Under the pieces are notes generated by a model that saw only the letters and a program-made list of their open reading frames with translations, made no database searches and had not been told where the DNA came from. Below, one piece after another: positions 13,657-26,319 of a DNA stretch of 64,000 bases. The stretch's first letter is position 1, and every line of letters starts with the position of its first letter. Source of the DNA: Litoditis marina (taxonomy: Eukaryota > Nematoda > Chromadorea > Rhabditida > Rhabditidae); assembly GCA_964036275.1 (NCBI GenBank), contig CAXIWQ010000009.1, forward strand, positions 1-64,000. Direction: 5' to 3'. The position numbers were made by a program, and so were the translations under genes.

Positions 13657-16600
13657 GTGAACAAAATCGGTTTCCTCGTAGGATACGGAACGTTGTTCTC
13701 TCCAAACCATTTTGCTGCCCTACTAGGGCAGAATAGTTGGTTCTGCTCAGATCAGCTAAGTGTTTTTCCAGAACAGGAAAGTCTCATTGACATCCGATCC
13801 ACACTCGAGCAAAACCACTTTTCTGCCCTACTAGGGCAGAATGAGTGAACAAAGTCTGTTTTCTCGTAGGATACGGAACGTTGTTCTCTCCGAACCATTT
13901 TGCTGCCCTACTAGGGCAGAATAGTTTGCTAACTGTTTTTCCAGAACAGGAAAGTCTCATCGACATCCGATCCACACTCGAGCAAAACCACTTTTCTGCC
14001 CTACTAGGGCAGAATAGTTTGTTCTGCTCAGATCAGCTAACTGTTTTTCCAGAACAAGAAAGTCTAATCGACATCCAATCCACACTCAAGCAAAACCACT
14101 TTTCTGCCCTACTAGGGCAGAATAGTTTGTTCTGCTCAGATCAGCTAACTGCTTTTCCAGAACAGGAAAGTCTCATTGACATCCGATCCACACTCGAGCA
14201 GAACCACTTTTCTGCCCTACTAGGGCAGAATGAGTGAACAAAATCTGTTTCCTCGTAGGATACGGAACGTTGTTCTCTCCGAACCATTTTGCTGCCCTAC
14301 TAGGGCATAATAGTTTGCTAACTGTTTTTCCAGAACAGGAAAGTCTCATCGACATCCGATCCACACTCGAGCAAAACCACTTTTCTGCCCTACTAGGGCA
14401 GAATAGTTTGTTCTGCTCAGATCAGCTAACTGTTTTTCCAGAACAGGAAAGTCTAATCGACATCCGATCCACACTCGAGCAAAACCACTTTTCTGCCCTA
14501 CTGGGCCAGAATGAGTGAACAAAATCTTTGTTTTCATAGGAAACGGAACGAGGTTCTGTTCACACCAGTTTCTGCCCTACTAGGGCAGAATCGTTTGTTC
14601 TGCTCAGATCAGCTAACTGTTTTTCCAGAACAGGAAAGTCTCATTGACATCCGATCCACACTCGAGCAAAACCACTTTTCTGCCCTACTAGGGCAGAATG
14701 AGTGAACAAACTCTTTGTTTTTATAGGAAACGGAACGTTGTTCTCTCCGAACCATTTTGCTGCCCTACTAGGGCAGAATCGTTTGTTCTGCTCAGATCAG
14801 CTAACTGTTTTTCCAGAACAGGAAAGTCTCATTGACATCCGATCCACACTCGAGCGAAACCACTTTTCTGCCCTACTAGGGCAGAATGAGTGAACAAAAT
14901 CTGTTTCCTCGTAGGATACGGAACGTTGTTCTCTCCGAGCCATTTTGCTGCCCTACTAGGGCAGAATAGTTTGCTAACTGTTTTTCCAGAACAGGAAAGT
15001 CTCATCGACATCCGATCCACACTCGAGTAAAACCACTTTTCTGCCCTACTAGGGCAGAATAGTTTGTTCTGCTCAGATCAGCTAACTGTTTTTCCAGAAC
15101 AGGAAAGTATCATCGACATCCGATCCACACTCGAGCAAAACCATTTTTCTGTCCTACTAGGCCAGAATGAGTGAACAAAATCGGTTTCCTCGTAGGATAC
15201 GGAACGTTGTTCTCTCCAAACCATTTTGCTGCCCTACTAGGGCAGAATAGTTTGTTCTGCTCAGATCAGCTAAGTGTTTTTCCAGAACAGGAAAGTCTAA
15301 TCGACATCCGATCCACACTCGAGCAAAACCACTTTTCTGCCCTACTGGGCCAGAATGAGTGAACAAAATCTTTGTTTTCATAGGAAACGGAACGAGGTTC
15401 TGTTCACACCAGTTTCTGCCCTACTAGGGCAGAATCGTTTGTTCTGCTCAGATCAGCTAACTGTTTTTCCAGAACAGGAAAGTCTCATTGACATCCGATC
15501 CACACTCGAGCAAAACCACTTTTCTGCCCTACTAGGGCAGAATGAGTGAACAAAATCTGTTTCCTCGTAGGATACGGAACGTTGTTCTCTCCGAACCATT
15601 TTGCTGCCCTACTAGGGCATAATAGTTTGCTAACTGTTTTTCCAGAACAGGAAAGTCTCATCGACATCCGATCCACACTCGAGCAGAACCACTTTTCTGC
15701 CCTACTAGGGCAGAATAGTTTGTTCTGCTCAGATCAGCTAACTGTTTTTCCAGAACAGGAAAGTATCATCGACATCCGATCCACACTCGAGCAAAACCAT
15801 TTTTCTGTCCTACTAGGCCAGAATGAGTGAACAAAATCGGTTTCCTCGTAGGATACGGAACGTTGTTCTCTCCAAACCATTTTGCTGCCCTACTAGGGCA
15901 GAATAGTTGGTTCTGCTCAGATCAGCTAAGTGTTTTTCCAGAACAGGAAAGTCTCATTGACATCCGATCCACACTCGAGCAAAACCACTTTTCTGCCCTA
16001 CTAGGGCAGAATGAGTGAACAAAGTCTGTTTCCTCGTAGGATACGGAACGTTGTTCTCTCCGAACCATTTTGCTGCCCTACTAGGGCAGAATAGTTTGCT
16101 AACTGTTTTTCCAGAACAGGAAAGTCTCATCGACATCCGATCCACACTCGAGCAAAACCACTTTTCTGCCCTACTAGGGCAGAATAGTTTGTTCTGCTCA
16201 GATCAGCTAACTGTTTTTCCAGAACAAGAAAGTCTAATCGACATCCAATCCACACTCAAGCAAAACCACTTTTCTGCCCTACTAGGGCAGAATAGTTTGT
16301 TCTGCTCAGATCAGCTAACTGCTTTTCCAGAACAGGAAAGTCTCATTGACATCCGATCCACACTCGAGCAAAACCACTTTTCTGCCCTACTAGGGCAGAA
16401 TGAGTGAACAAAATCTGTTTCCTCGTAGGATACGGAACGTTGTTCTCTCCGAACCATTTTGCTGCCCTACTAGGGCATAATAGTTTGCTAACTGTTTTTC
16501 CAGAACAGGAAAGTCTCATCGACATCCGATCCACACTCGAGCAAAACCACTTTTCTGCCCTACTAGGGCAGAATAGTTTGTTCTGCTCAGATCAGCTAAC

Positions 16601-17996
16601 TGTTTTTCCAGAACAGGAAAGTCTAATCGACATCCGATCCACACTCGAGCAAAACCACTTTTCTGCCCTACTGGGCCAGAATGAGTGAACAAAATCTTTG
16701 TTTTCATAGGAAACGGAACGAGGTTCTGTTCACACCAGTTTCTGCCCTACTAGGGCAGAATCGTTTGTTCTGCTCAGATCAGCTAACTGTTTTTCCAGAA
16801 CAGGAAAGTCTCATTGACATCCGATCCACACTCGAGCAAAACCACTTTTCTGCCCTACTAGGGCAGAATGAGTGAACAAACTCTTTGTTTTTATAGGAAA
16901 CGGAACGTTGTTCTCTCCGAACCATTTTGCTGCCCTACTAGGGCAGAATCGTTTGTTCTGCTCAGATCAGCTAACTGTTTTTCCAGAACAGGAAAGTCTC
17001 ATTGACATCCGATCCACACTCGAGCGAAACCACTTTTCTGCCCTACTAGGGCAGAATGAGTGAACAAAATCTGTTTCCTCGTAGGATACGGAACGTTGTT
17101 CTCTCCGAGCCATTTTGCTGCCCTACTAGGGCAGAATAGTTTGCTAACTGTTTTTCCAGAACAGGAAAGTCTCATCGACATCCGATCCACACTCGAGTAA
17201 AACCACTTTTCTGCCCTACTAGGGCAGAATAGTTTGTTCTGCTCAGATCAGCTAACTGTTTTTCCAGAACAGGAAAGTATCATCGACATCCGATCCACAC
17301 TCGAGCAAAACCATTTTTCTGTCCTACTAGGCCAGAATGAGTGAACAAAATCGGTTTCCTCGTAGGATACGGAACGTTGTTCTCTCCAAACCATTTTGCT
17401 GCCCTACTAGGGCAGAATAGTTTGTTCTGCTCAGATCAGCTAAGTGTTTTTCCAGAACAGGAAAGTCTAATCGACATCCGATCCACACTCGAGCAAAACC
17501 ACTTTTCTGCCCTACTGGGCCAGAATGAGTGAACAAAATCTTTGTTTTCATAGGAAACGGAACGAGGTTCTGTTCACACCAGTTTCTGCCCTACTAGGGC
17601 AGAATCGTTTGTTCTGCTCAGATCAGCTAACTGTTTTTCCAGAACAGGAAAGTCTCATTGACATCCGATCCACACTCGAGCAAAACCACTTTTCTGCCCT
17701 ACTAGGGCAGAATGAGTGAACAAAATCTGTTTCCTCGTAGGATACGGAACGTTGTTCTCTCCGAACCATTTTGCTGCCCTACTAGGGCATAATAGTTTGC
17801 TAACTGTTTTTCCAGAACAGGAAAGTCTCATCGACATCCGATCCACACTCGAGCAGAACCACTTTTCTGCCCTACTAGGGCAGAATAGTTTGTTCTGCTC
17901 AGATCAGCTAACTGTTTTTCCAGAACAGGAAAGTATCATCGACATCCGATCCACACTCGAGCAAAACCATTTTTCTGTCCTACTAGGCCAGAATGA
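13657..17996 (+). repeat. 2,170-bp higher-order repeat, left arm only
   Basis: Two near-identical units, 13,657-15,826 and 15,827-17,996. All the module starts I compared along the unit are offset by exactly 2,170. Diagnostic variants inside are a dyad ending in GGGCATAATAG instead of GGGCAGAATAG (13,449, 14,307, 15,619, 16,477, 17,789), the module start AACAAAGTCTG, and AGTTGGTTCTGC. I do not see this doubled unit or the GGGCAT dyad at the mirrored place on the right arm, so the amplification appears to be recent and arm-specific. Confidence 0.88.
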
Positions 17997-19403
17997 GTGA
18001 ACAAAATCGGTTTCCTCGTAGGATACGGAACGTTGTTCTCTCCAAACCATTTTGCTGCCCTACTAGGGCAGAATAGTTGGTTCTGCTCAGATCAGCTAAG
18101 TGTTTTTCCAGAACAGGAAAGTCTAATCGACATCCGATCCACACTCGAGCAAAACCACTTTTCTGCCCTACTGGGCCAGAATGAGTGAACAAAATCTTTG
18201 TTTTCATAGGAAACGGAACGAGGTTCTGTTCACACCAGTTTCTGCCCTACTAGGGCAGAATCGTTTGTTCTGCTCAGATCAGCTAACTGTTTTTCCAGAA
18301 CAGGAAAGTCTCATTGACATCCGATCCACACTCGAGCAAAACCACTTTTCTGCCCTACTAGGGCAGAATGAGTGAACAAACTCTTTGTTTTTATAGGAAA
18401 CGGAACGTTGTTCTCTCCGAACCATTTTGCTGCCCTACTAGGGCAGAATCGTTTGTTCTGCTCAGATCAGCTAACTGTTTTTCCAGAACAGGAAAGTCTC
18501 ATTGACATCCGATCCACACTCGAGCGAAACCACTTTTCTGCCCTACTAGGGCAGAATGAGTGAACAAAATCTGTTTCCTCGTAGGATACGGAACGTTGTT
18601 CTCTCCGAGCCATTTTGCTGCCCTACTAGGGCAGAATAGTTTGCTAACTGTTTTTCCAGAACAGGAAAGTCTCATCGACATCCGATCCACACTCGAGCAA
18701 AACCACTTTTCTGCCCTACTAGGGCAGAATAGTTTGTTCTGCTCAGATCAGCTAACTGTTTTTCCAGAACAGGAAAGTATCATCGACATCCGATCCACAC
18801 TCGAGCAAAACCATTTTTCTGTCCTACTAGGCCAGAATGAGTGAACAAAATCGGTTTCCTCGTAGGATACGGAACGTTGTTCTCTCCAAACCATTTTGCT
18901 GCCCTACTACGGCAGAATAGTTTGTTCTGCTCAGATCAGCTAAGTGTTTTTCCAGAACAGGAAAGTCTAATCGACATCCGATCCACACTCGAGCAAAACC
19001 ACTTTTCTGCCCTACTGGGCCAGAATGAGTGAACAAAATCTTTGTTTTCATAGGAAACGGAACGAGGTTCTGTTCACACCAGTTTCTGCCCTACTAGGGC
19101 AGAATCGTTTGTTCTGCTCAGATCAGCTAACTGTTTTTCCAGAACAGGAAAGTCTCATTGACATCCGATCCACACTCGAGCAAAACCACTTTTCTGCCCT
19201 ACTAGGGCAGAATGAGTGAACAAACTCTTTGTTTTTATAGGAAACGGAACGTTGTTCTCTCCGAACCATTTTGCTGCCCTACTAGGGCAGAATCGTTTGT
19301 TCTGCTCAGATCAGCTAACTGTTTTTCCAGAACAAGAAAGTCTCATTGACATCCGATCCACACTCGAGCAAAACCACTTTTCTGCCCTACTAGGGCAGAA
19401 TGA
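17716..19403 (+). repeat. 844-bp higher-order repeat, left arm
   Basis: Units 17,716-18,559 and 18,560-19,403 have the same module order; starts at 17,983, 17,997, 18,181 and 18,372 recur 844 bp later. Another 844-bp pair lies at 21,645-22,488 and 22,489-23,332. An 844-bp periodicity is also the half-unit of the 1,688-bp repeat on the right arm, so this is a common ancestral unit length of the array. Confidence 0.8.
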
Positions 19404-20207
19404 GTGAACAAACTCTTTGTTTTTATGAGAAACGGAACGTTGTTCTCTCCGAACCATTTTGCTGCCCTACTAGGGCAGAATCGTTTGTTCTGCTCAGATC
19501 AGCTAAGTGTTTTTCCAGAACAGGAAAGTCTAATCGACATCCGATCCACACTCGAGCAAAACCACTTTTCTGCCCTACTGGGCCAGAATGAGTGAACAAA
19601 ATCTTCGTTTTCATAGGAAACGGAACGAGGTTCTGTTCACACCACTTTTCTGCCCTACTAGGGCAGAATGAGTGAACAAAATCTGTTTCCTCGTAGGATA
19701 CGGAACGTTGTTCTCTCCGAACCATTTTGCTGCCCTACTAGGGCAGAATCGTTTGTTCTGCTCAGATCAGCTAAGTGTTTTTCCAGAACAGGAAAGTCTA
19801 ATCGACATCCGATCCACACTCGAGCAAAACCACTTTTCTGCCCTACTGGGTCAGAATGAGTGAACAAAATCTTCGTTTTCATAGGAAACGGAACGAGGTT
19901 CTGTTCACACCACTTTTCTGCCCTACTAGGGCAGAATGAGTGAACAAAATCTGTTTCCTCGTAGGATACGGAACGTTGTTCTCTCCGAACCATTTTGCTG
20001 CCCTACTAGGGCAGAATCGTTTGTTCTGCTCAGATCAGCTAAGTGTTTTTCCAGAACAGGAAAGTCTAATCGACATCCGATCCACACTCGAGCAAAACCA
20101 CTTTTCTGCCCTACTGGGTCAGAATGAGTGAACAAAATCTTCGTTTTCATAGGAAACGGAACGAGGTTCTGTTCACACCACTTTTCTGCCCTACTAGGGC
20201 AGAATGA
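19404..20207 (+). repeat. 268-bp higher-order repeat, left arm
   Basis: Three units of 268 bp start at 19,404, 19,672 and 19,940. Each is y-x-y with an x module of the CTAAGTG / AAGTCTAATCG type and a following y2 with ATCTTCGTTTTC. The second and third units share the boundary variant CTACTGGGTCAG. Related 268-bp steps occur on the right arm at 44,468-44,736 and 45,487-45,755. Confidence 0.8.
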
Positions 20208-23200
20208 GTGAACAAAATCTGTTTCCTCGTAGGATACGGAACGTTGTTCTCTCCGAACCATTTTGCTGCCCTACTAGGGCAGAATAGTTTGTTCTGCTCA
20301 GATCAGCTAACTGTTTTTCCAGAACAAGAAAGTCTAATCGACATCCAATCCACACTCAAGCAAAACCACTTTTCTGCCCTACTAGGGCAGAATAGTTTGT
20401 TCTGCTCAGATCAGCTAACTGCTTTTCCAGAACAGGAAAGTATTATCGACATCCGATCCACACTCGAGCAAAACCACTTTTCTGTCCTACTAGGCCAGAA
20501 TTAGTGAACAAAATCTGTTTCCTCGTAGGATAAGGAACGTTGTTCTCTCCGAACCATTTTGCTGCCCTACTAGGGCAGAATCGTTTGTTCTGCTCAGATC
20601 AGCTAACTGTTTTTCCAGAACAGGAAAGTCTCATTGACATCCGATCCACACTCGAGCAAAACCACTTTTCTGCCCTACTAGGGCAGAATGAGTGAACAAA
20701 CTCTTTGTTTTTATAGGAAACGGAACGTTGTTCTCTCCGAACCATTTTGCTGCCCTACTAGGGCAGAATCGTTTGTTCTGCTCAGATCAGCTAACTGTTT
20801 TTCCAGAACAGGAAAGTCTCATTGACATCCGATCCACACTCGAGCAAAACCACTTTTCTGCCCTACTAGGGCAGAATGAGTGAACAAAATCTGTTTCCTC
20901 GTAGGATACGGAACGTTGTTCTCTCCGAACCATTTTGCTGCCCTACTAGGGCAGAATAGTTTGCTAACTGTTTTTCCAGAACAGGAAAGTCTCATCGACA
21001 TCCGATCCACACTCGAGCAAAACCACTTTTCTGCCCTACTAGGGCAGAATAGTTTGTTCTGCTCAGATCAGCTAACTGTTTTTCCAGAACAAGAAAGTCT
21101 AATCGACATCCAATCCACACTCAAGCAAAACCACTTTTCTGCCCTACTAGGGCAGAATAGTTTGTTCTGCTCAGATCAGCTAACTGCTTTTCCAGAACAG
21201 GAAAGTATTATCGACATCCGATCCACACTCGAGCAAAACCACTTTTCTGTCCTACTAGGCCAGAATTAGTGAACAAAATCTGTTTCCTCGTAGGATAAGG
21301 AACGTTGTTCTCTCCGAACCATTTTGCTGCCCTACTAGGGCAGAATCGTTTGTTCTGCTCAGATCAGCTAACTGTTTTTCCAGAACAGGAAAGTCTCATT
21401 GACATCCGATCCACACTCGAGCAAAACCACTTTTCTGCCCTACTAGGGCAGAATGAGTGAACAAACTCTTTGTTTTTATAGGAAACGGAACGTTGTTCTC
21501 TCCGAACCATTTTGCTGCCTTACTAGGGCAGAATCGTTTGTTCTGCTCAGACCAGCTAACTGTTTTTCCAGAACAGGAAAGTCTCATTGACATCCGATCC
21601 ACACTCGAGCGAAACCACTTTTCTGCCCTACTAGGGCAGAATGAGTGAACAAAATCTGTTTCCTCGTAGGATACGGAACGTTGTTCTCTCCGAACCATTT
21701 TGCTGCCCTACTAGGGCAGAATAGTTTGCTAACTGTTTTTCCAGAACAGGAAAGTCTCATCGACATCCGATCCACACTCGAGCAAAACCACTTTTCTGCC
21801 CTACTAGGGCAGAATAGTTTGTTCTGCTCAGATCAGCTAACTGTTTTTCCAGAACAGGAAAGTATCATCGACATCCGATCCACACTCGAGCAAAACCATT
21901 TTTCTGTCTAACTAGGCCAGAATGAGTGAACAAAATCGGTTTCCTCGTAGGATACGGAACGTTGTTCTCTCCAAACCATTTTGCTGCCCTACTAGGGCAG
22001 AACAGTTTGTTCTGCTCAGATCAGCTAAGTGTTTTTCCAGAACAGGAAAGTCTAATCGACATCCGATCCACACTCGAGCAAAACCACTTTTCTGCCCTAC
22101 TGGGCCAGAATGAGTGAACAAAATCTTTGTTTTCATAGGAAACGGAACGAGGTTCTGTTCACACCAGTTTCTGCCCTACTAGGGCAGAATCGTTTGTTCT
22201 GCTCAGATCAGCTAACTGTTTTTCCAGAACAGGAAAGTCTCATTGACATCCGATCCACACTCGAGCAAAACCACTTTTCTGCCCTACTAGGGCAGGATGA
22301 GTGAACAAACTCTTTGTTTTTATAGGAAACGGAACGTTGTTCTCTCCGAACCATTTTGCTGCCCTACTAGGGCAGAATCGTTTGTTCTGCTCAGATCAGC
22401 TAACTGTTTTTCCAGAACAGGAAAGTCTCATTGACATCCGATCCACACTCGAGCGAAACCACTTTTCTGCCCTACTAGGGCAGAATGAGTGAACAAAATC
22501 TGTTTCCTCGTAGGATACGGAACGTTGTTCTCTCCGAACCATTTTGCTGCCCTACTAGGGCAGAATAGTTTGCTAACTGTTTTTCCAGAACAGGAAAGTC
22601 TCATCGACATCCGATCCACACTCGAGCAAAACCACTTTTCTGCCCTACTAGGGCAGAATAGTTTGTTCTGCTCAGATCAGCTAACTGTTTTTCCAGAACA
22701 GGAAAGTATCATCGACATCCGATCCACACTCGAGCAAAACCATTTTTCTGTCCTACTAGGCCAGAATGAGTGAACAAAATCGGTTTCCTCGTAGGATACG
22801 GAACGTTGTTCTCTCCAAACCATTTTGCTGCCCTACTAGGGCAGAATAGTTTGTTCTGCTCAGATCAGCTAAGTGTTTTTCCAGAACAGGAAAGTCTAAT
22901 CGACATCCGATCCACACTCGAGCAAAACCACTTTTCTGCCCTACTGGGCCAGAATGAGTGAACAAAATCTTTGTTTTCATAGGAAACGGAACGAGGTTCT
23001 GTTCACACCAGTTTCTGCCCTACTAGGGCAGAATCGTTTGTTCTGCTCAGATCAGCTAACTGTTTTTCCAGAACAGGAAAGTCTCATTGACATCCGATCC
23101 ACACTCGAGCAAAACCACTTTTCTGCCCTACTAGGGCAGAATGAGTGAACAAACTCTTTGTTTTTATAGGAAACGGAACGTTGTTCTCTCCGAACCATTT

Positions 23201-24511
23201 TGCTGCCCTACTAGGGCAGAATCGTTTGTTCTGCTCAGATCAGCTAACTGTTTTTCCAGAACAGGAAAGTCTCATCGACATCCGATCCACACTCGAGCAA
23301 AACCACTTTTCTGCCCTACTAGGGCAGAATAGTTTGTTCTGCTCAGATCAGCTAACTGTTTTTCCAGAACAGGAAAGTATCATCGACATCCGATCCACAC
23401 TCGAGCAAAACCATTTTTCTGTCCAACTAGGCCAGAATGAGTGAACAAAATCGGTTTCCTCGTAGGATACGGAACGTTGTTCTCTCCAAACCATTTTGCT
23501 GCCCTACTAGGGCAGAACAGTTTGTTCTGCTCAGATCAGCTAAGTGTTTTTCCAGAACAGGAAAGTCTAATCGACATCCGATCCACACTCGAGCAAAACC
23601 ACTTTTCTGCCCTACTGGGCCAGAATGAGTGAACAAAATCTTTGTTTTCATAGGAAACGGAACGAGGTTCTGTTCACACCAGTTTCTGCCCTACTAGGGC
23701 AGAATCGTTTGTTCTGCTCAGATCAGCTAACTGTTTTTCCAGAACAGAAAAGTCTCATTGACATCCGATCCACACTCGAGCAAAACCACTTTTCTGCCCT
23801 ACTAGGGCAGAATGAGTGAACAAAATCTGTTTCCTCGTAGGATACGGAACGTTGTTCTCTCCGAACCATTTTGCTGCCCTACTAAGGCAGAATAGTTCGT
23901 TAACTGTTTTTCCAGAACAGGAAAGTCTCATCGACATCCGATCCACACTCGAGCAAAACCACTTTTCTGTCCTACTAGGCCAGAATGAGTGAACAAAATC
24001 TGTTTCCTCGTAGGATACGGAACGTTGTTCTCTCCGAACCATTTTGCTGCCCTACTAGGGCAGAATCGTTTGTTCTGCTCAGATCAGCTAACTGTTTTTC
24101 CAGAACAGAAAAGTCTCATTGACATCCGATCCACACTCGAGCAAAACCACTTTTCTGCCCTACTGGGCCAGAATGAGTGAACAAAATCTTTGTTTTCATA
24201 GGAAACGGAACGAGGTTCTGTTCACACCAGTTTCTGCCCTACTAGGGCAGAATCGTTTGTTCTGCTCAGATCAGCTAACTGTTTTTCCAGAACAGAAAAG
24301 TCTCATTGACATCCGATCCACACTCGAGCAAAACCACTTTTCTGCCCTACTAGGGCAGAATGAGTGAACAAAATCTTTGTTTTCATAGGAAACGGAACGA
24401 GGTTCTGTTCACACCACTTTTCTGCCCTACTAGGGCAGAATTAGTGAACAAAATCTGTTTCCTCGTAGGATACGGAACGTTGTTCTCTTCTAACCATTGT
24501 GCTGCCCTACT

Positions 24512-25770
24512 TTTCACAGGTTTCAAGAAGGTTCTAAGACTCGATCATTTCCGATCTGAATTGTTCCGAATCGCGCAATTTTTGCAGGTTTTAAGAATGT
24601 TCTAAGACTCGATCATTTCCGATCTGAATTGTTCCAAATCGCGCAATTTTTGCAGGTTTTAAGAATGTTCTATGACTCAATCATTTCAGATCTGGATTAT
24701 TCCAATCGCGCAATTTTTGCAGGTTTTAAGAATGTTCTAAGACTCGATGATTTCAGAGCTGAATTATTCCAATCGCGCAATTTTTGCAGGTTTTAAGAAT
24801 GTTCTAAGACTCGATCATTTCCGATCTAAATTATTCCAATCGCGCAATTTTTGCAGGTTTCAATAATGTTCTAAGACTCGATCATTTCCGATCTGAATTG
24901 TTCCAAATCGCGCAATTTTTGCAGGTTTTACGAATGTTCTAAGACTCGATCATTTCAGATCTGGATTATTCCAATCGCGCAATTTTTGCAGGTTTTAAGA
25001 ATGTTCTGAGACTCGATCATTTCCGATCTGAATTATTTCAATTGCGATCATCTCAGATCTGAATTATTCCAATTGCGATCATCTCAGATCTGAATTATTC
25101 CAATCGCGCAATTTTTGCTGGTTTTAAGAATGTTCTAAGATTTTCGCAGGTTTAAGGAATGCTCTAAGACTCGATGATTTCAGATCTGAATTATTCCAAT
25201 CGCGCAATTTTTGCAGGTTTTTCTAGAATGTTCTGAGACTCGATCATTTCAGATCTGGATTATTCCAATCGCGCAATTTTGCAGGTTTTAAGAATGTTCT
25301 AAGACTCGATCATTTCAGATCTGAGTTATTCCAATCGCGCAATTTTTGCATGTTTGAAGAATGTTCTAAGACTCGATCATTTTCGATCTGAATTGTTTAA
25401 AATCGCGCAATTTGCAGGTTTTAAGAAGGTTCTAAGACTCGATCATTTCGATCTAAATTGTTCCAAATCGCGCAATTTTTGCAGGTTTTCAGAATGTTTA
25501 AGAATGACTCGATCATTTCAGATCTGAATTATTCCGATCGCGCAATTTTTGCAGGTTTTAAGAATGTTCTGAGACTCGATCATTTCCGATCTGAATTATT
25601 CCAATTGCGATCATCTCAGATCTGAATTATTCCAATCGCGCAATTTTTGCTGGTTTTAAGAATGTTCTAAGATTTTCGCAGGTTTAAGGAATGTTCTAAG
25701 ACTCGATGATATCAGATCTGAATTATTCCAATCGCGCAATTTTTGCAGGTTTTTCTAGAATGTTCTGAGA
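24512..25770 (+). repeat. Satellite B, left copy
   Basis: About 18-19 tandem copies of a ~67-bp monomer. Fixed points are TCGCGCAATTTTTGCAGG, TTTTAAGAATGTTCTAAGAC, and the dyad TTCAGATCTGAA (12 bp, perfect in many copies). TCGCGC starts at 24,571, 24,639 and 24,706. Some copies are short, with ATTGCGATCATCTCAG in place of the usual segment (25,040-25,090, 25,600-25,625). The left junction falls just past the centre of a satellite A dyad: CTGCCCTACT is followed by TTTCACAGG. No coding potential is seen. Confidence 0.95.
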
Positions 25771-26203
25771 CTGTTCTGGAAAAATACTTAGCTGATCTGA
25801 GCAGAACAAACTATTCTGCCCTAGTAGGGCAGCAAAATGGTTTGGAGAAAACAACATTTTGTGTCCTACGAGACGAGAGTTTGTTCACTTATTCTGCCTA
25901 GTAGGGCATAAAAGTGGTGTTGCTTAAGTGTCGATCGGATGTCGATTAGACTTTCCTGTTCTGTAAAACACTTAGTTGATCTGAGCAGAACAATCGATTC
26001 TGCCCTAGTAGGGCAGCAAAGTGGTTCGGAGGGAACAACATTTTGTGTCCTACGAGACAAGAGAGTTTGTTCACTTATTCTGCCCTAGTAGGGCAGAAAA
26101 GTGGTTTTGCTCGAGTGTGAATTGGATGTCGATTAGGCTTTCCTGCTCTGAAAAAACACTTAGCTGATACGAGCAGAACGATTATTTGTGCCCTAGTAGG
26201 GCA
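25771..26203 (-). repeat. Diverged satellite A fragment in reverse orientation (left)
   Basis: About 430 bp of satellite A on the opposite strand to the 1-24,511 array: the dyad reads CTGCCCTAGTAGGGCAG here. It is clearly more diverged than the main array, with TGTGTCCTACGAGAC in place of the usual CGTATCCTACGAGG and decayed dyads such as CTGCCTAGTAGGGCAT. It begins inside an x module (CTGTTCTGGAAAAA) joined to satellite B at TTCTGAGA. It is probably an old relic or the edge of an earlier inversion. Confidence 0.9.
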
Positions 26204-26319
26204 ACTCAAAACATGATTTAAATCACGTTTTTGATGTGATCGAAGAACCTAAAACATGATTCACGTTTTCCCATGTGGGCGAGGAACCAAAACTTGATTT
26301 AAATCACGTTTTCCGATGT
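26204..26319 (+). repeat. Satellite C, short left piece
   Basis: Two to three copies of the 44-bp monomer found in bulk at 31,488-32,767. The marker is ACATGATTTAAATCACG, containing the 12-bp dyad TGATTTAAATCA. It links the reversed satellite A fragment to satellite D. The last copy ends CCGATGT, where the first D monomer starts. Confidence 0.9.

Larger units (their letters stand above)
1..24511 (+). repeat. Satellite A, left-arm array
   Basis: Uninterrupted tandem array. The basic unit is about 188 bp and has two modules: an x module of 108 bp (from dyad to dyad, e.g. 36 to 144 and 224 to 332) and a y module of 79-80 bp (144 to 224, 332 to 411). Every module boundary carries the dyad CTGCCCTACTAGGGCAG, two 8-bp arms round one central base, usually extended by TT and AA. 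The central base is C on this strand through the whole array, so it marks orientation. The y module has two main types: y1 (starts AATGAGTGAACAAAATCTG) and y2 (starts AATGAGTGAACAAACTC). The x module has a full type with TTCTGCTCAGATCAGC and a 93-bp type lacking about 15 bp there (e.g. 3,005 to 3,098). Modules combine in many orders, giving higher-order repeats. There is no gene; the 63-64 codon open frames are the monomers themselves. The array runs off the left edge of the window. Confidence 0.97.

Noticed and set aside
1..24511. CRISPR-like array (regular short palindromic repeats with spacers)
   Set aside because: The spacers are not unique but a few recurring module types, the dyad is only 17 bp, there are no cas genes, and the surroundings are eukaryotic satellite DNA.
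24512..25770. Splice acceptor sites (TTTTTGCAGG) in satellite B
   Set aside because: The motif is in almost every monomer but there are no donor sites or exons around it.
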